From the NCBI RefSeq assembly GCF_002557795.1, contig NZ_CP023777.1:2737001-2801000 (forward strand): 64,000 bases of DNA, given 5' to 3'. The translations under genes were made by a program, and so were the position numbers. This DNA is from Chitinophaga caeni (GTDB lineage Bacteria; Bacteroidota; Bacteroidia; Chitinophagales; Chitinophagaceae). Of this stretch, positions 43,873 through 52,981 are shown one piece after another (within the stretch, counting starts at the first letter, position 1; the number at the start of each line of letters is the position of its first letter). The notes beneath the pieces were generated by a model. That model was not told the origin of the DNA, searched no databases, and saw nothing but the letters and a program-made list of their open reading frames with translations.

Positions 43873-46800
43873 ATGAAGAAAGAAGTCTGTAGCTTTTTAC
43901 GAAGATGCTATTCGTTGCTTTTCAGCCCTATACTAAAGCTCGTTTGCTTACTGTTATTGGGATTATCGCTGCAAGTCAAGGTAATGGCCGGGACTTATTT
44001 GCAGGATCAGCCGCTTAGCGTGCATGTTAAGGATGCGGATATACAATCCGTCTTTAAAATCATCCGTAAGCAAAGTAAGTACCTATTTATTTTTAGCGAT
44101 GAAAATATTGCCAAGGTCAAGAACAAAATTACATTAAGTGTAAGTAATAGCAGCATCAATGAAATTATGGATGCTTGCCTCGAAGGTACTTCCCTTACTT
44201 ATAAAATAGTTGATAATACAATTATATTGCTACCGGCTTCGGAGCAAGATGTAACCGCTCAAAGAATTTCAATTAAAGGAACTGTCGTGGATGCCTCCAA
44301 CGGCGAAGCTTTGCCCGGTGTAACAATCTCCGTAAAGGGTTCTAAGCAAGGAACTATCTCAGGCGCTGACGGGCATTTCCAGTTTGATAATATTACGCCC
44401 CCGGTCACTTTGACCTTCACTTATATCGGTTTTTCTAAAAAGGAAATCGTTGTTCAAGATGCTCAACCTGTAATTGTAAAATTGTCCCGTGCGAGCCAGA
44501 ATATGCAACAACTTGTTGTAATCGGTTACGGAACGCAGAAGAAGCAGGATGTAACCGGCTCCATAGGGACATTTAGACCCGATGATAGGAATTCCCGCCC
44601 CGTCCTGGGACCCGATCAAATGTTGCAAGGCAGGGTTGCAGGGGTGAACATTTCCGGGGCTTCCGGCATGCCGGGTGGAGCAGTGCGCGTCAGTGTTAGG
44701 GGAATCGGCTCCTTAAGTGCAAGTAATGAACCGCTATACGTAATTGACGGGGTGCCCGTATTACCGCATAACGCCGCCATGACGAATTTCGGTGAAAATA
44801 TGAATCCATTGGCTGAATTGAATCCAAATGATATTGCTTCGATCGAAGTATTAAAAGATGCGGCATCGGCAGCGATATATGGTTCGAGGGCTACTAACGG
44901 CGTGATCCTTATTACGACTAAAAGTGGGCAAAAAGGAAAGGGACAATTAAGTATTAACGCTTTTGCTAGCATGGGAAATGTTCCCAACCTGCATAAAGTT
45001 AAAATGGCAGGCAGCGATCAATATCTGGAAGTTGCCAACGAGGCCATCGATAATTATAATAACCAGTACGGTTATACGCCGGGCAATAGCAAGTTTATTC
45101 CTTATATCGATAATCCATATCCCACACTGCCGGAAACGGACTGGTTGGATCGGGTATTGAGGACGGCATACTCGCAAAATATTAACGTGGCTACTTCCGG
45201 GGGAAATGATAAAAGCACTTATTATATCTCCGGTGGTTATCAAAATCAACAAGGAACAATCCTGACCAACGAATTAAAGAAATACATGATCAGGGCCAAT
45301 GTTACCGGGACGCCGCTAGAATGGCTGAAAACGGGTGTAAACCTGAGCATGTCTTATAGTGATAATAACCGTGTGCCGGGCTCCAACTTAGGTTCCACGA
45401 TCATGGGACGCAGCTTGCCGCAACGGCCGTTTGACAGGCCTTATAAGCCGGATGGCAGCTATTATGTTGGTGGAACTTCCGACTTAGTATATCATAATCC
45501 TTTACAAATCTTAAATGAAGAGGTAGCGTACCTTGAAAACTACCGCTTGCTCGGAAATGCATTCGCCTCTGTGAATTTTACGAAGGACTTGATGTTTAAA
45601 ACTTCCCTTGGCGCAGATGTAATCTATACGCATGATTATATCTATTATAACCAGAAACACCCGTATGGAACCGGGAACGGTAGAAACGTAGATGACCGCC
45701 GATTACTTACGAACTTGTTGATCGAAAATACATTGAGCTATCAAAAGTCCTGGGGTAAATTGAGATCTGAATGGTTATTAGGGCAATCGTTCCAGAAGAT
45801 GACCACCTCTACCAGCGGCATTGATGGAAACGGTTTCCCTGCGCCATCTTTCGATGTGTTGGCTTCCGCTGCCGTGATCAATGACGCATCTACTAACCTT
45901 TATGGTAATGCCATGGAGTCGTATTTCGCGAGGGGGAATTTTTCTTATGATGGAAAATATTTGTTGTCGCTTTCCATGCGGACAGATGGTTCATCCAGGT
46001 TCTCACCAAAAAATAGGTACGGGTATTTCCCATCCATGTCGGCAGGTTGGCAAATCTCGAAGGAGAATTTTTGGCAGGATGCCGGGAAAGAATTGAAATT
46101 GCGTTTTAGTTACGGCGCTACCGGTAACCAGGAAGGGGTGAGCAATTATGCATACCAATCCCTCACAACCGGTGGTTACAATTACGATGAGAAAAGCGGT
46201 ATTTCTGTTACAACTACGGGTAATGAGGATTTAACTTGGGAAAAGGCCCGTCAGATGAATATAGGTTTTGATTATTCAATGTTCCGCGGTGGGTTAAATA
46301 TTACGTTGGATTATTATCAGAAGAAGACCACCAATTTACTATACAACATGCCGATTCATGCTACTTCCGGTTTCACGAGTATCACGAGCAATATCGGTTC
46401 GATGTTGAATAAAGGACTGGAACTGGGGATCAATACCAACGTCAACTTCGGGGAATTAAACTGGAGCTCTGATTTTAATATCGCGTTCGTAAAGAATGAA
46501 ATTCTTTCCCTGATCGGTAATACGGATGTATTATCGATAGGTAGCAACCGCGGCCTGCAAGTTGGGCAAGACATCGGTAGTATCTGGGTTTACAAGATGC
46601 TGGGTATTTACCAAGATGATAAGGATGTGCCTCAACCTTTATACGACATAGGTGTCCGTGCAGGCGATGTCATGTATGAAGATCTAAACGGGGATGGTAA
46701 TATTGATATCAATGATCGCCAGGTAGTAGGCAGTTCTAATCCCGCCTTCTACGGTGGATGGAACAATACATTCCGGTATAAGAATTTCGACCTGTCAGTA

Positions 46801-47241
46801 TTCTTGAACTATTCCGCCGGCGCTGATGTTTACGCAACTTGGCGGATCAATACGGAACGCTTAGGATACAATGCCTTTAATAATACACTTAAAACGGTAA
46901 AGGATCGCTGGACAGGTCCGGGAACAAGTAATACTACACCCAGGGCTATTTACGGGCAAGGTTATAACTTTTACAACTCTAGCCGCTGGTTGGAAGACGG
47001 TTCTTTCCTCCGAGTTCGATCGCTTTCATTGGGTTACAACTTACCCGCATCTATTTTGCAGCGCTTGAAGATGAAGCAGCTACGCATCTATGCACAAGCA
47101 GATAACCTCGCCTTATGGACAAATTACAGCGGCTTGGATCCAGAAGTTAACTCCAGCATGGACCCGCGTTATATCGGTGAAGATAACCTGATATTACCAC
47201 AGCCGCGAACGTTTATACTTGGAGTAAATGTGAGTTTCTAA
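43873..47241 (+). CDS. SusC-like TonB-dependent transporter with STN signalling domain
   Basis: 1122 residues from the ATG at 43873 (MKKEVCSFLRR). After a signal peptide (LSLQVKVMAG) comes an STN domain (~residues 45-115, PLSVHVKDADIQSVFKIIRKQSKYLFIFSDENI), then a carboxypeptidase-D-like domain (GTVVDASNGEALPGVTISVKG), the TonB-box region QLVVIGYGTQ, the plug (LYVIDGVPVLP, SIEVLKDAASAAIYGSRATNG) and the barrel ending in GVNVSF. The STN domain contacts the FecR protein and passes a substrate signal to the ECF sigma factor, so this locus has a complete trans-envelope circuit. Confidence 0.93.
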   Translation: MKKEVCSFLRRCYSLLFSPILKLVCLLLLGLSLQVKVMAGTYLQDQPLSVHVKDADIQSVFKIIRKQSKYLFIFSDENIAKVKNKITLSVSNSSINEIMDACLEGTSLTYKIVDNTIILLPASEQDVTAQRISIKGTVVDASNGEALPGVTISVKGSKQGTISGADGHFQFDNITPPVTLTFTYIGFSKKEIVVQDAQPVIVKLSRASQNMQQLVVIGYGTQKKQDVTGSIGTFRPDDRNSRPVLGPDQMLQGRVAGVNISGASGMPGGAVRVSVRGIGSLSASNEPLYVIDGVPVLPHNAAMTNFGENMNPLAELNPNDIASIEVLKDAASAAIYGSRATNGVILITTKSGQKGKGQLSINAFASMGNVPNLHKVKMAGSDQYLEVANEAIDNYNNQYGYTPGNSKFIPYIDNPYPTLPETDWLDRVLRTAYSQNINVATSGGNDKSTYYISGGYQNQQGTILTNELKKYMIRANVTGTPLEWLKTGVNLSMSYSDNNRVPGSNLGSTIMGRSLPQRPFDRPYKPDGSYYVGGTSDLVYHNPLQILNEEVAYLENYRLLGNAFASVNFTKDLMFKTSLGADVIYTHDYIYYNQKHPYGTGNGRNVDDRRLLTNLLIENTLSYQKSWGKLRSEWLLGQSFQKMTTSTSGIDGNGFPAPSFDVLASAAVINDASTNLYGNAMESYFARGNFSYDGKYLLSLSMRTDGSSRFSPKNRYGYFPSMSAGWQISKENFWQDAGKELKLRFSYGATGNQEGVSNYAYQSLTTGGYNYDEKSGISVTTTGNEDLTWEKARQMNIGFDYSMFRGGLNITLDYYQKKTTNLLYNMPIHATSGFTSITSNIGSMLNKGLELGINTNVNFGELNWSSDFNIAFVKNEILSLIGNTDVLSIGSNRGLQVGQDIGSIWVYKMLGIYQDDKDVPQPLYDIGVRAGDVMYEDLNGDGNIDINDRQVVGSSNPAFYGGWNNTFRYKNFDLSVFLNYSAGADVYATWRINTERLGYNAFNNTLKTVKDRWTGPGTSNTTPRAIYGQGYNFYNSSRWLEDGSFLRVRSLSLGYNLPASILQRLKMKQLRIYAQADNLALWTNYSGLDPEVNSSMDPRYIGEDNLILPQPRTFILGVNVSF

Positions 47242-47259
47242 TCTATTGAAAAAATTGAC

Positions 47260-48549
47260 ATGAAAAATAAATTCATAGCATTATTATTGACCGCGGCATT
47301 GGGTACGAGTTCTTGTAGTAAGTTACTAGATGTTCCTTCACACTCCGCCGTGGCTACCAATACCTTGTCGCAAGCAGATGTAGAGGCCTTTTTAATCGGT
47401 ATTTACAGCCGGGTGCAAAACGCGCCGGGTGCACAATCCTATATCATGTTCGATATGGTAGGGGGGAACCTGATTAATGCAGGGGCTACTTCAGACGGGG
47501 GATTGAATACTTTTATCAGTAATATCTTAAGGCCGGAACAAGGCCTTATGAGCAGTGCTTGGAACGGCTATTATTCTGCATTGTACCAGGTAAACAACTT
47601 GTTAGAGTCAACAGAAAGTCTTCCGGAATCATCAAGGAAACAAGAGATATTAGGTGTCATTCATTTCTTCAGGGCTTACTTGTATTATAACCTGGTAACC
47701 CGTTGGGGTGGCGTGCCGGTATTGAAAGTGAATACCGCTGCCAAGGTACCGAGGAATACCGAGACGGAAACATGGGAGTTTATTGAAGATGAATTGGAGC
47801 TCTCTATGGCTACGGCGCCCGCATATACGGCTGGAAGTTTTTACTACGTTTCTAATATGAGCGCTACGGCACTTATGGCAAGGGTGAAACTAGCCTTGGG
47901 AAAGAAAGATGAGGCGCATGACCTGGCTGAAACGGTCATCACTTCCGGGTATTTCCAGTTGGATGATTTCGAAAATATTTTTAGAAATGCAACAAATTCA
48001 GAATCGATTTTCACGTTCAAAAACGCAACGATCGAATCGAATACTAATATTAGTACCCTGTTTTATACTTATGCCCATCCTGTGAAAGGAAGCTATGTTT
48101 ATAGGCCAACCATGGAAGTAATGAACCTGTTTTCTTCGTCCGATAAACGTGCTGCTATTTCCGTGGATACATACGGGGGCTTGAATGTTATTAATAAATA
48201 TCCCAGTGGTCAATCGGGAACAGATCCTATCCAAGTGATCCGCCTAGGGGAAATGTACCTCGTCAGCGCGGAAGCCGGGGGCTTAGCAAACGGCCTGGAC
48301 CGTTTGAACGAGCTCCGTGAAGAAAGGGGCTTAGGCCCGGTGAACCCGGCAACAGAGGATGAGTTTTTAGATGCAGTATTGTTAGAAAGAAGGAAGGAAT
48401 TGCTGGCAGAGGGATTCCGTTATTATGACTTGGTACGCTTGGGCCGCGCCACAACTGATATCGGCTTAGATGATCGCGAAGTTAAATTCCCGCTGCCGAT
48501 GAATGAATTGGCCTTGAATAAATTATTAGATCAGAATGATGATTATTAA
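47260..48549 (+). CDS. SusD-like lipoprotein (phosphodiester-glycosidase locus)
   Basis: A 429-residue RagB/SusD lipoprotein (SPII site SSCSKLLDV), shorter than the ~500-residue norm. Family segments: EILGVIHFFRAYLYYNLVTRWGGVPV, IQVIRLGEMYLVSAEAGGLANGLDRLNELREERGLG and LLERRKELLAEGFRYYDLVRLGR. The shortening seems to fall in the middle, variable region. Follows susC by 18 bp. Confidence 0.9.
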   Translation: MKNKFIALLLTAALGTSSCSKLLDVPSHSAVATNTLSQADVEAFLIGIYSRVQNAPGAQSYIMFDMVGGNLINAGATSDGGLNTFISNILRPEQGLMSSAWNGYYSALYQVNNLLESTESLPESSRKQEILGVIHFFRAYLYYNLVTRWGGVPVLKVNTAAKVPRNTETETWEFIEDELELSMATAPAYTAGSFYYVSNMSATALMARVKLALGKKDEAHDLAETVITSGYFQLDDFENIFRNATNSESIFTFKNATIESNTNISTLFYTYAHPVKGSYVYRPTMEVMNLFSSSDKRAAISVDTYGGLNVINKYPSGQSGTDPIQVIRLGEMYLVSAEAGGLANGLDRLNELREERGLGPVNPATEDEFLDAVLLERRKELLAEGFRYYDLVRLGRATTDIGLDDREVKFPLPMNELALNKLLDQNDDY

Positions 48550-48561
48550 TTGCCTTATACA

Positions 48562-49497
48562 ATGATATTAAACAAGAAATTTATGATACGCATAGCTAAA
48601 ATGGCGGCTCCTGCCGTGCTGTTGCTTCAACTCGTGGCATTTGGTTGCAAAAAGGATTCAACGCATCCCCGGGAGATTGTTCCAAAGGCGGAATTAACTC
48701 AAAGAATACTGGACAGTACAGGACTGATTGCCAACCTCTTCTCCGATACTTCCTTTGTAGTGGTGCCGGGTGTTGAAGAAACCGATTTGCATTTTCAGAA
48801 CGAGGCCGGGTATTCTACTCATGTATATTTATTAAAGGTGGACTTGAATCACGAAGGAATCCGGTTGCAAGCCGGTACCCCCTATGGATCGAAGCCTTTT
48901 GCCTTACAAACCGTTCCCGTTATGGCGCAGTATCTCGATTCTGCCGGAAACCGCGTAGTAGCAGGATTGAATGCCGATTTCTTCAGCACCGTTGGAGAAC
49001 CCAGGGGCATAGCTATCAAGGATGGCAAAATTTTGAAAACTACCTGGGCAAATGCACGCAGCGCTTCTTTCGTTGGCGTGAAGGATGATGGAGCAGTATT
49101 TATCGGCAACCGTGAAGACTTCGATAATATGAAGGACGAATTTAGGGATGCATTGGGCGCCGGCCAGATATTAGTTTGGAATAACGCGGTCCAGGTGCAG
49201 ACCGATGTTAGCATTGAACCGAGAACGGCCGTGGGCATTAATGAAAATGGTATCATGGTATTTGCCGTTGTAGACGGAAGGAGCTTTTATTACAGTAACG
49301 GAATCTCGATTACGGACCTGGGAATCTTGTTAAAAGCCTGTGGAAGTACTACCGTTGTGAATTTGGACGGTGGCGGTTCATCCACATTTATGATCAAACA
49401 CCCGTTGGCGCCTGTATGGCAAGTTCGTAACCGCCCATCAGACGGCAATAACCGGGCAGTTGGAAATAGCTGGATGATCATTGCCGATCAACCATAA
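48562..49497 (+). CDS. Phosphodiester glycosidase (NAGPA/DUF2233 family) lipoprotein
   Basis: About 311 residues, lipobox in LQLVAFGCKKD. The domain (from ~residue 70 on) has the NAGPA signatures THVYLLKVDLNHEGIRLQAG, VVAGLNADFFSTVGEPRGIAIKDGKIL, PRTAVGINENGIMVFAVVDGR and CGSTTVVNLDGGGSSTFMIK. The founding member removes GlcNAc from a sugar-1-phosphate diester, and bacterial members act on phosphodiester-linked sugars. ATGs at 48562 and 48583 are both possible starts. It takes the enzyme slot of the SusCD locus, so the imported substrate probably carries a sugar phosphodiester, for example a teichoic acid or capsule-like polymer (inference). Confidence 0.88.
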   Translation: MILNKKFMIRIAKMAAPAVLLLQLVAFGCKKDSTHPREIVPKAELTQRILDSTGLIANLFSDTSFVVVPGVEETDLHFQNEAGYSTHVYLLKVDLNHEGIRLQAGTPYGSKPFALQTVPVMAQYLDSAGNRVVAGLNADFFSTVGEPRGIAIKDGKILKTTWANARSASFVGVKDDGAVFIGNREDFDNMKDEFRDALGAGQILVWNNAVQVQTDVSIEPRTAVGINENGIMVFAVVDGRSFYYSNGISITDLGILLKACGSTTVVNLDGGGSSTFMIKHPLAPVWQVRNRPSDGNNRAVGNSWMIIADQP

Positions 49498-49523
49498 TTA
49501 TTCACCGGAAATTAAGAAAGAGC

Positions 49524-50837
49524 ATGAAAATTCTTACATATAGCTTTTTATGTTTAGCATTCTTATTATGCTACTCATGTAATAAAGATGATGATAAATC
49601 TCAACCGGATGTATTGAAAATTACTTCCATCTGGCCGGCATACGGTACTGCTAATACTATCGTAACAATCAATGGTAAAGAGTTTAGTAATGTTCGGGAA
49701 AATAATAAAGTGAGCTTTAACAATATTCCTGCTATCGTGATCGAAGCCAGTGAAACACAATTACAAGTTGTGAGCCCTGAAGGCGGTTCTACGGGGAACG
49801 TAAACATCGAGGTCGGCGGGCAACAATTCATGGGCCCCGTTTATAGTTATACTTTACCACCTGAAGAATATTTTGTTGAAACCTATGCGGGTACCGGTGG
49901 CACGGCGGGATCGGTAGAAGGAAGCTTGAAAGCGGCCAAGTTCCGTAATCCTGAAGGTTTGTCAATCGATCTGTTAGGTAATCTTTATATTGCTGATCGG
50001 GGAAATAACAGGATCCGCAAGATATCCGGGGGTATGGTAAGCGCATATGCGGGAAAGGATCAGGATGGGCATGTAGATGGAGATGTATCGATCGCTTTGT
50101 TTGATTATCCTTGGAAAACGGCCGTGGATAAAAGCGGAAACGTTTACGTGGCAGATCGCGATAATCACAGCGTGAGAAAAATTACACCGGAAGGTATTGT
50201 CTCTACACTGGCCGGAAGCGGGTCGGCAGGTTATGCCGATGGTAATGGAACGGCGGCAAAATTCAATCAACCTTTGGATGTTGCTACGGATGATGCTGGG
50301 AATGTTTACGTGGCTGATAATTTGAACCACCGCATCCGAAAAATTGATCCGGCAGGGAATGTTACCACCTTGGCTGGAAGTGGTACTGCCGGTTATGCTG
50401 ATGGCACTGGAACAGCAGCATCATTCAAAAACCCCAGCGGTTTGTGTGTTGACAAAGACGGTAATATTTTTGTAGCCGACAGGTTGAATCACCGTGTCCG
50501 TAAAATCGGTCCGGGTGCTGAAGTAACAACGGTTGCAGGTGATGGCTATGCAGGTTTCGTTGACGGTCTACAAAATAACGCGAGGTTCAACGGCCCTTAC
50601 GGAATCGATGTTGATGCTAATGGAGCTTTGTATATTGCTGACTTGAGCAATAATAAAATCCGGAAAATTAAAGATGGCAGCGTTAGTACAATTGCTGGAA
50701 CGAGTAATGGTTATCTTGATGGTGCCGGGGGAGGCGCCCAATTCAGTCAACCAACGGATGTATGTGTTGATCCTGGCGGGAACATTTTTGTTGCCGACCT
50801 GGGGAACCATGTGATCCGTAAGCTATATAGAAAATAA
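49524..50837 (+). CDS. TIG + NHL-repeat surface lipoprotein
   Basis: A 437-residue lipoprotein (LLCYSCNKDDD). Residues ~32-112 form an IPT/TIG Ig-like domain (ITSIWPAYGTANTIVTINGKEF). Residues ~118-437 hold about six NHL repeats with the pattern FNxPxGLxVDxxGNxYVADxxNHRIRKI, making a beta-propeller. The final gene of the locus, in the SusE/F position, thus likely a surface binding or scaffold protein. The internal DNA repetition of the NHL units is marked (for example around 50130 and 50310). Confidence 0.88.
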   Translation: MKILTYSFLCLAFLLCYSCNKDDDKSQPDVLKITSIWPAYGTANTIVTINGKEFSNVRENNKVSFNNIPAIVIEASETQLQVVSPEGGSTGNVNIEVGGQQFMGPVYSYTLPPEEYFVETYAGTGGTAGSVEGSLKAAKFRNPEGLSIDLLGNLYIADRGNNRIRKISGGMVSAYAGKDQDGHVDGDVSIALFDYPWKTAVDKSGNVYVADRDNHSVRKITPEGIVSTLAGSGSAGYADGNGTAAKFNQPLDVATDDAGNVYVADNLNHRIRKIDPAGNVTTLAGSGTAGYADGTGTAASFKNPSGLCVDKDGNIFVADRLNHRVRKIGPGAEVTTVAGDGYAGFVDGLQNNARFNGPYGIDVDANGALYIADLSNNKIRKIKDGSVSTIAGTSNGYLDGAGGGAQFSQPTDVCVDPGGNIFVADLGNHVIRKLYRK

Positions 50838-50857
50838 ATACACACTATTGAATCAGG

Positions 50858-50888
50858 ACCGCTTCCATTTTTGGGAGCGGTTTTTTTT
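50858..50888 (+). terminator. Terminator of the phosphodiester-glycosidase locus
   Basis: Nine-bp stem ACCGCTTCC/GGGAGCGGT (one G-U pair) with a 6-nt loop, followed by eight Ts. Located 20 bp after the NHL gene stop. Confidence 0.85.
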
Positions 50889-51760
50889 ATGATGATATGT
50901 TAGCTATAATATTAATGAGCTTTCCTGGCTTGATGGTTTATTTCATAAAAATTATTTCCGTGTGTGCCGGGCATAACAAATGAACCCTTAGGCTGCGCAT
51001 TTTGTGATAGCATGGGGTTATTGAAAGGACTGTTGGTTATATTTTTCCCTGTAAACACGGATTATGGTTCCGCGAGCTATAAATTTTTATCATTGTTATC
51101 CGGCTAAAAATGCTTTAAAGGTACTTGAATTCCTTACCTGGTCAAGGATATAAGCGAAGGATGATACATTCAACCCCCGCCAAGAGAACCGCGGAACTTC
51201 GCACCGTTGATAGCGAAGGGTAGCTTGGCCATACAGTAGTAGAAAGGCGGGATCGAGTGATCAAATTGGTGGCCGTAATGGCCAATTTGTGCCCTTTTTT
51301 GGTACTCTTTTTTGTGCAAGCAAAAAAGTACAAGAAACGAGCAGATGAACATTGAATCGAACTATTGAGGGATCAAATTGCTCCCCGGTTAAAATTTAGT
51401 CGGACAATAATGTGAATTTTTATATAAAAACATACTTACTTAGAATGCAGTGAATTGGATACAGTATGTATATATGGGGATTTTTATAAGACCTGTAAAA
51501 TAAAGTTTCAGTAAAAATACATCAAAGATTAAAACAGGTAAAACGGTTGTAAATAAAAGCTTTACAGCCGTTTTATGATTTTTTGGTAATGAGGTAAAAA
51601 GCAGAAAAAAGCAACGATTGGCAAAAGTAAGGTTACTAAAACGTTACTTTTAAATATCAAAAAATATCGTTTTAATGTACTGTATTTCAGTTTTTTGCAT
51701 CGTTTTTCATATTGTTCCGTGGCTCACATAAGTTTAATTTTATCATTAAGAATTGTGAGT
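50889..51760. other. Gene-poor stretch before the integrase remnant
   Basis: About 870 bp without a supported gene. Open frames of ~60 codons on the minus strand (51142-51352) have no recognisable start or family and look like dispersed non-coding sequence; an inverted repeat, AAATTGG...CCAATTT, lies at about 51264-51289. Further right are a strong orphan hairpin (51539-51584) and an inverted repeat AAAAGTAA-N13-TTACTTTT (51623-51651). The latter is close to the integrase start, as an attachment or integrase-binding site would be. The left edge of the integrated element probably lies in this stretch. Confidence 0.4.
51539..51584 (+). terminator. Orphan terminator-like hairpin
   Basis: A 15-bp stem (51539-51553 with 51561-51575, one G-U pair, TAAAACGG...CCGTTTTA) with a 7-nt loop, followed after GA by six Ts. 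No gene ends upstream, so it may end a small RNA or mark a decayed gene. Confidence 0.6.
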
Positions 51761-51904
51761 ATGGAAACGACAAAAAAATCAACATTTAAGGTATTGTTTT
51801 ACCTTAAAATGAATGCCCCAAAGAAAAACGGATTGGTTCCGATTAAAAAATATCTTTTCATAATCAGCCTGACTATTAATTTTTATTCTGCTACGTTCTC
51901 TTGA
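51761..51904 (+). pseudogene. 5' fragment of a tyrosine integrase gene
   Basis: The frame begins METTKKSTFKVLFYLK and NAPKKNGLVPI, the typical N-terminus of Bacteroidota ICE-type tyrosine recombinases, in which this arm-binding region is followed by some 380 more residues. Here the similarity stops after about codon 28 (near 51845), and the rest (KKYLFIISL...) is the antisense of another gene. The catalytic domain is therefore missing. A deletion joined this fragment to the truncated DUF3408 gene on the other strand. Confidence 0.8.
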
Positions 51905-52048
51905 AACAGGCTTTTCTTTTTCCGGCTGCTGGATTGGTTCTTCAGCACGAACTTTAAAGCCATCTTTTCTTACTCCATCCACCATCAATTCCATCATTTT
52001 CGCTTCATCAATATCCGGTGTCACTTTTTTCTCATTGTCTCTGTTCAT
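51779..52048 (-). pseudogene. Truncated DUF3408 conjugative-transfer gene
   Basis: The start MNRDNEKKVTPDIDEAKMMELMVDG, an acidic/proline-rich middle (EEPIQQPEKEKPVSRE) and SQADYEKIFF match the N-terminal two thirds of the small DUF3408 proteins found in tra regions of Bacteroidota conjugative transposons. Family members continue with a basic KTR...VYIS-type segment and a ~50-residue C-terminal domain. Here the frame instead runs into antisense integrase sequence from about 51847 and ends in unrelated residues, so the gene is cut. It is divergent from mobA, as in intact elements, but the usual ParA-like gene between them is not seen. Confidence 0.7.
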
Positions 52049-52320
52049 AATTTTTATGTTTGTCTGTTTGTAAGTTTCGTCGTTTGGTCTTTCAGGCATT
52101 GGGAGCCACATACAGCTGTTTGTACGTTTTTCCATTTATACAACTCGCTTATGGTTCGGACAAATAAAAGGAGATATGCGACAACCACATAAATATGGCA
52201 TTCAGTGGCAGCATTTGGCGTTCAATGGCTTACAGGTTTTCTATTATTCTTCCCGAATTTTGATACAGGAAATGGGCATTTCCCTTGCTAATTACAATCC
52301 GCCTGAAAGAGCGGATTATT

Positions 52321-52435
52321 GTGTTCATCAGAACACGGCAAGTTGTGTTTTGAGCTGCTTGAAATAAATTCCGCTGCTCAAAACCACTTGCCCTTACGCA
52401 GGGAGCTAAACCATTTCTCCGAAGTCGAATGGTTG
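52321..52435. other. Inverted-repeat-rich candidate oriT upstream of mobA
   Basis: Five nested palindromes in 115 bp: GTGTTC-ATCA-GAACAC (52321-52336), AACAC...GTGTT (52332-52349), TTTGAGC...GCTCAAA (52349-52382), CCCT-TACGC-AGGG (52390-52402) and AACCATT-N12-AATGGTT (52408-52433). Such a density of hairpins directly before a mobilisation gene is the usual form of an origin of transfer. The nick site cannot be assigned from sequence alone. Confidence 0.45.
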
Positions 52436-52458
52436 AAAAAATTAAAAATGGAATTATT

Positions 52459-52878
52459 ATGGAAAAAATGAACAAAAAGAAGAACAAAGGCGGTAGAAAA
52501 CCAAAGCTGAACCCTGCACAAAACAGGTATATGTTCAGGCTTACCGATGAAGAAAATGCAAAATTTTTAGCCCTTTTTGACCAATCGGGAATGGACAATA
52601 AGGCTAAATTTATTGTTTCGTTATTGTTCGCAAAGGAAATGAAAACGGTTAAAATCGACAAAGGAACAGTTGATTTTTATATGCGATTGACATCGTTTCA
52701 CAGTCAATATCGTTCGATAGGCGTAAATTATAATCAAATTTTGAAGCTGTTGAACGATAATTTTTCGGAGAAAAAAGCATTGGCATACCTCTACAAATTG
52801 GAAAAACAGACTGTTGAGGTGATAGCTTTATTCAAAAAGGTTGTTGAGATAACAGAAGAATTTGAAGCAAGACATTAA
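52459..52878 (+). CDS. Mobilisation protein MobA-like (relaxosome accessory)
   Basis: About 139 residues from the ATG at 52459 (MEKMNKKKNKGGRKPK). A basic lysine-rich N-terminus precedes FRLTDEENAKFLALFDQSGMDNKAKFIVSLLF, a ribbon-helix-helix-like unit. The C-terminal helical half has YRSIGVNYNQILKLLNDNFSEKKALAYLYKLEKQT, the stretch common to Bacteroidota MobA/BfmA-type proteins, which bind oriT and assist the relaxase. In intact elements the relaxase gene mobB follows immediately. Here there is none: a 103-bp gap leads into the convergent response regulator gene. This gene is intact in itself but probably orphaned. Confidence 0.78.
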   Translation: MEKMNKKKNKGGRKPKLNPAQNRYMFRLTDEENAKFLALFDQSGMDNKAKFIVSLLFAKEMKTVKIDKGTVDFYMRLTSFHSQYRSIGVNYNQILKLLNDNFSEKKALAYLYKLEKQTVEVIALFKKVVEITEEFEARH

Positions 52879-52981
52879 AAAAAATAATCAGCCAGAAACA
52901 CAGGAGAAAATTACGAAGAGAAGGACTTTGCCAATAAGAAGAAAGAATGGAGAATGCAATGCACTTGTTAATTATACAAAA

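Noticed and set aside
51142..51352. Two ~60-codon minus-strand frames as a small gene
   Set aside because: Two frames overlap with similar quality, no family is recognised, and the stretch contains an inverted repeat; more likely dispersed non-coding sequence.
52230..52661. 143-codon minus-strand frame over the mobA start
   Set aside because: Antisense to mobA and the palindrome-rich region; its composition is unlike a real protein.
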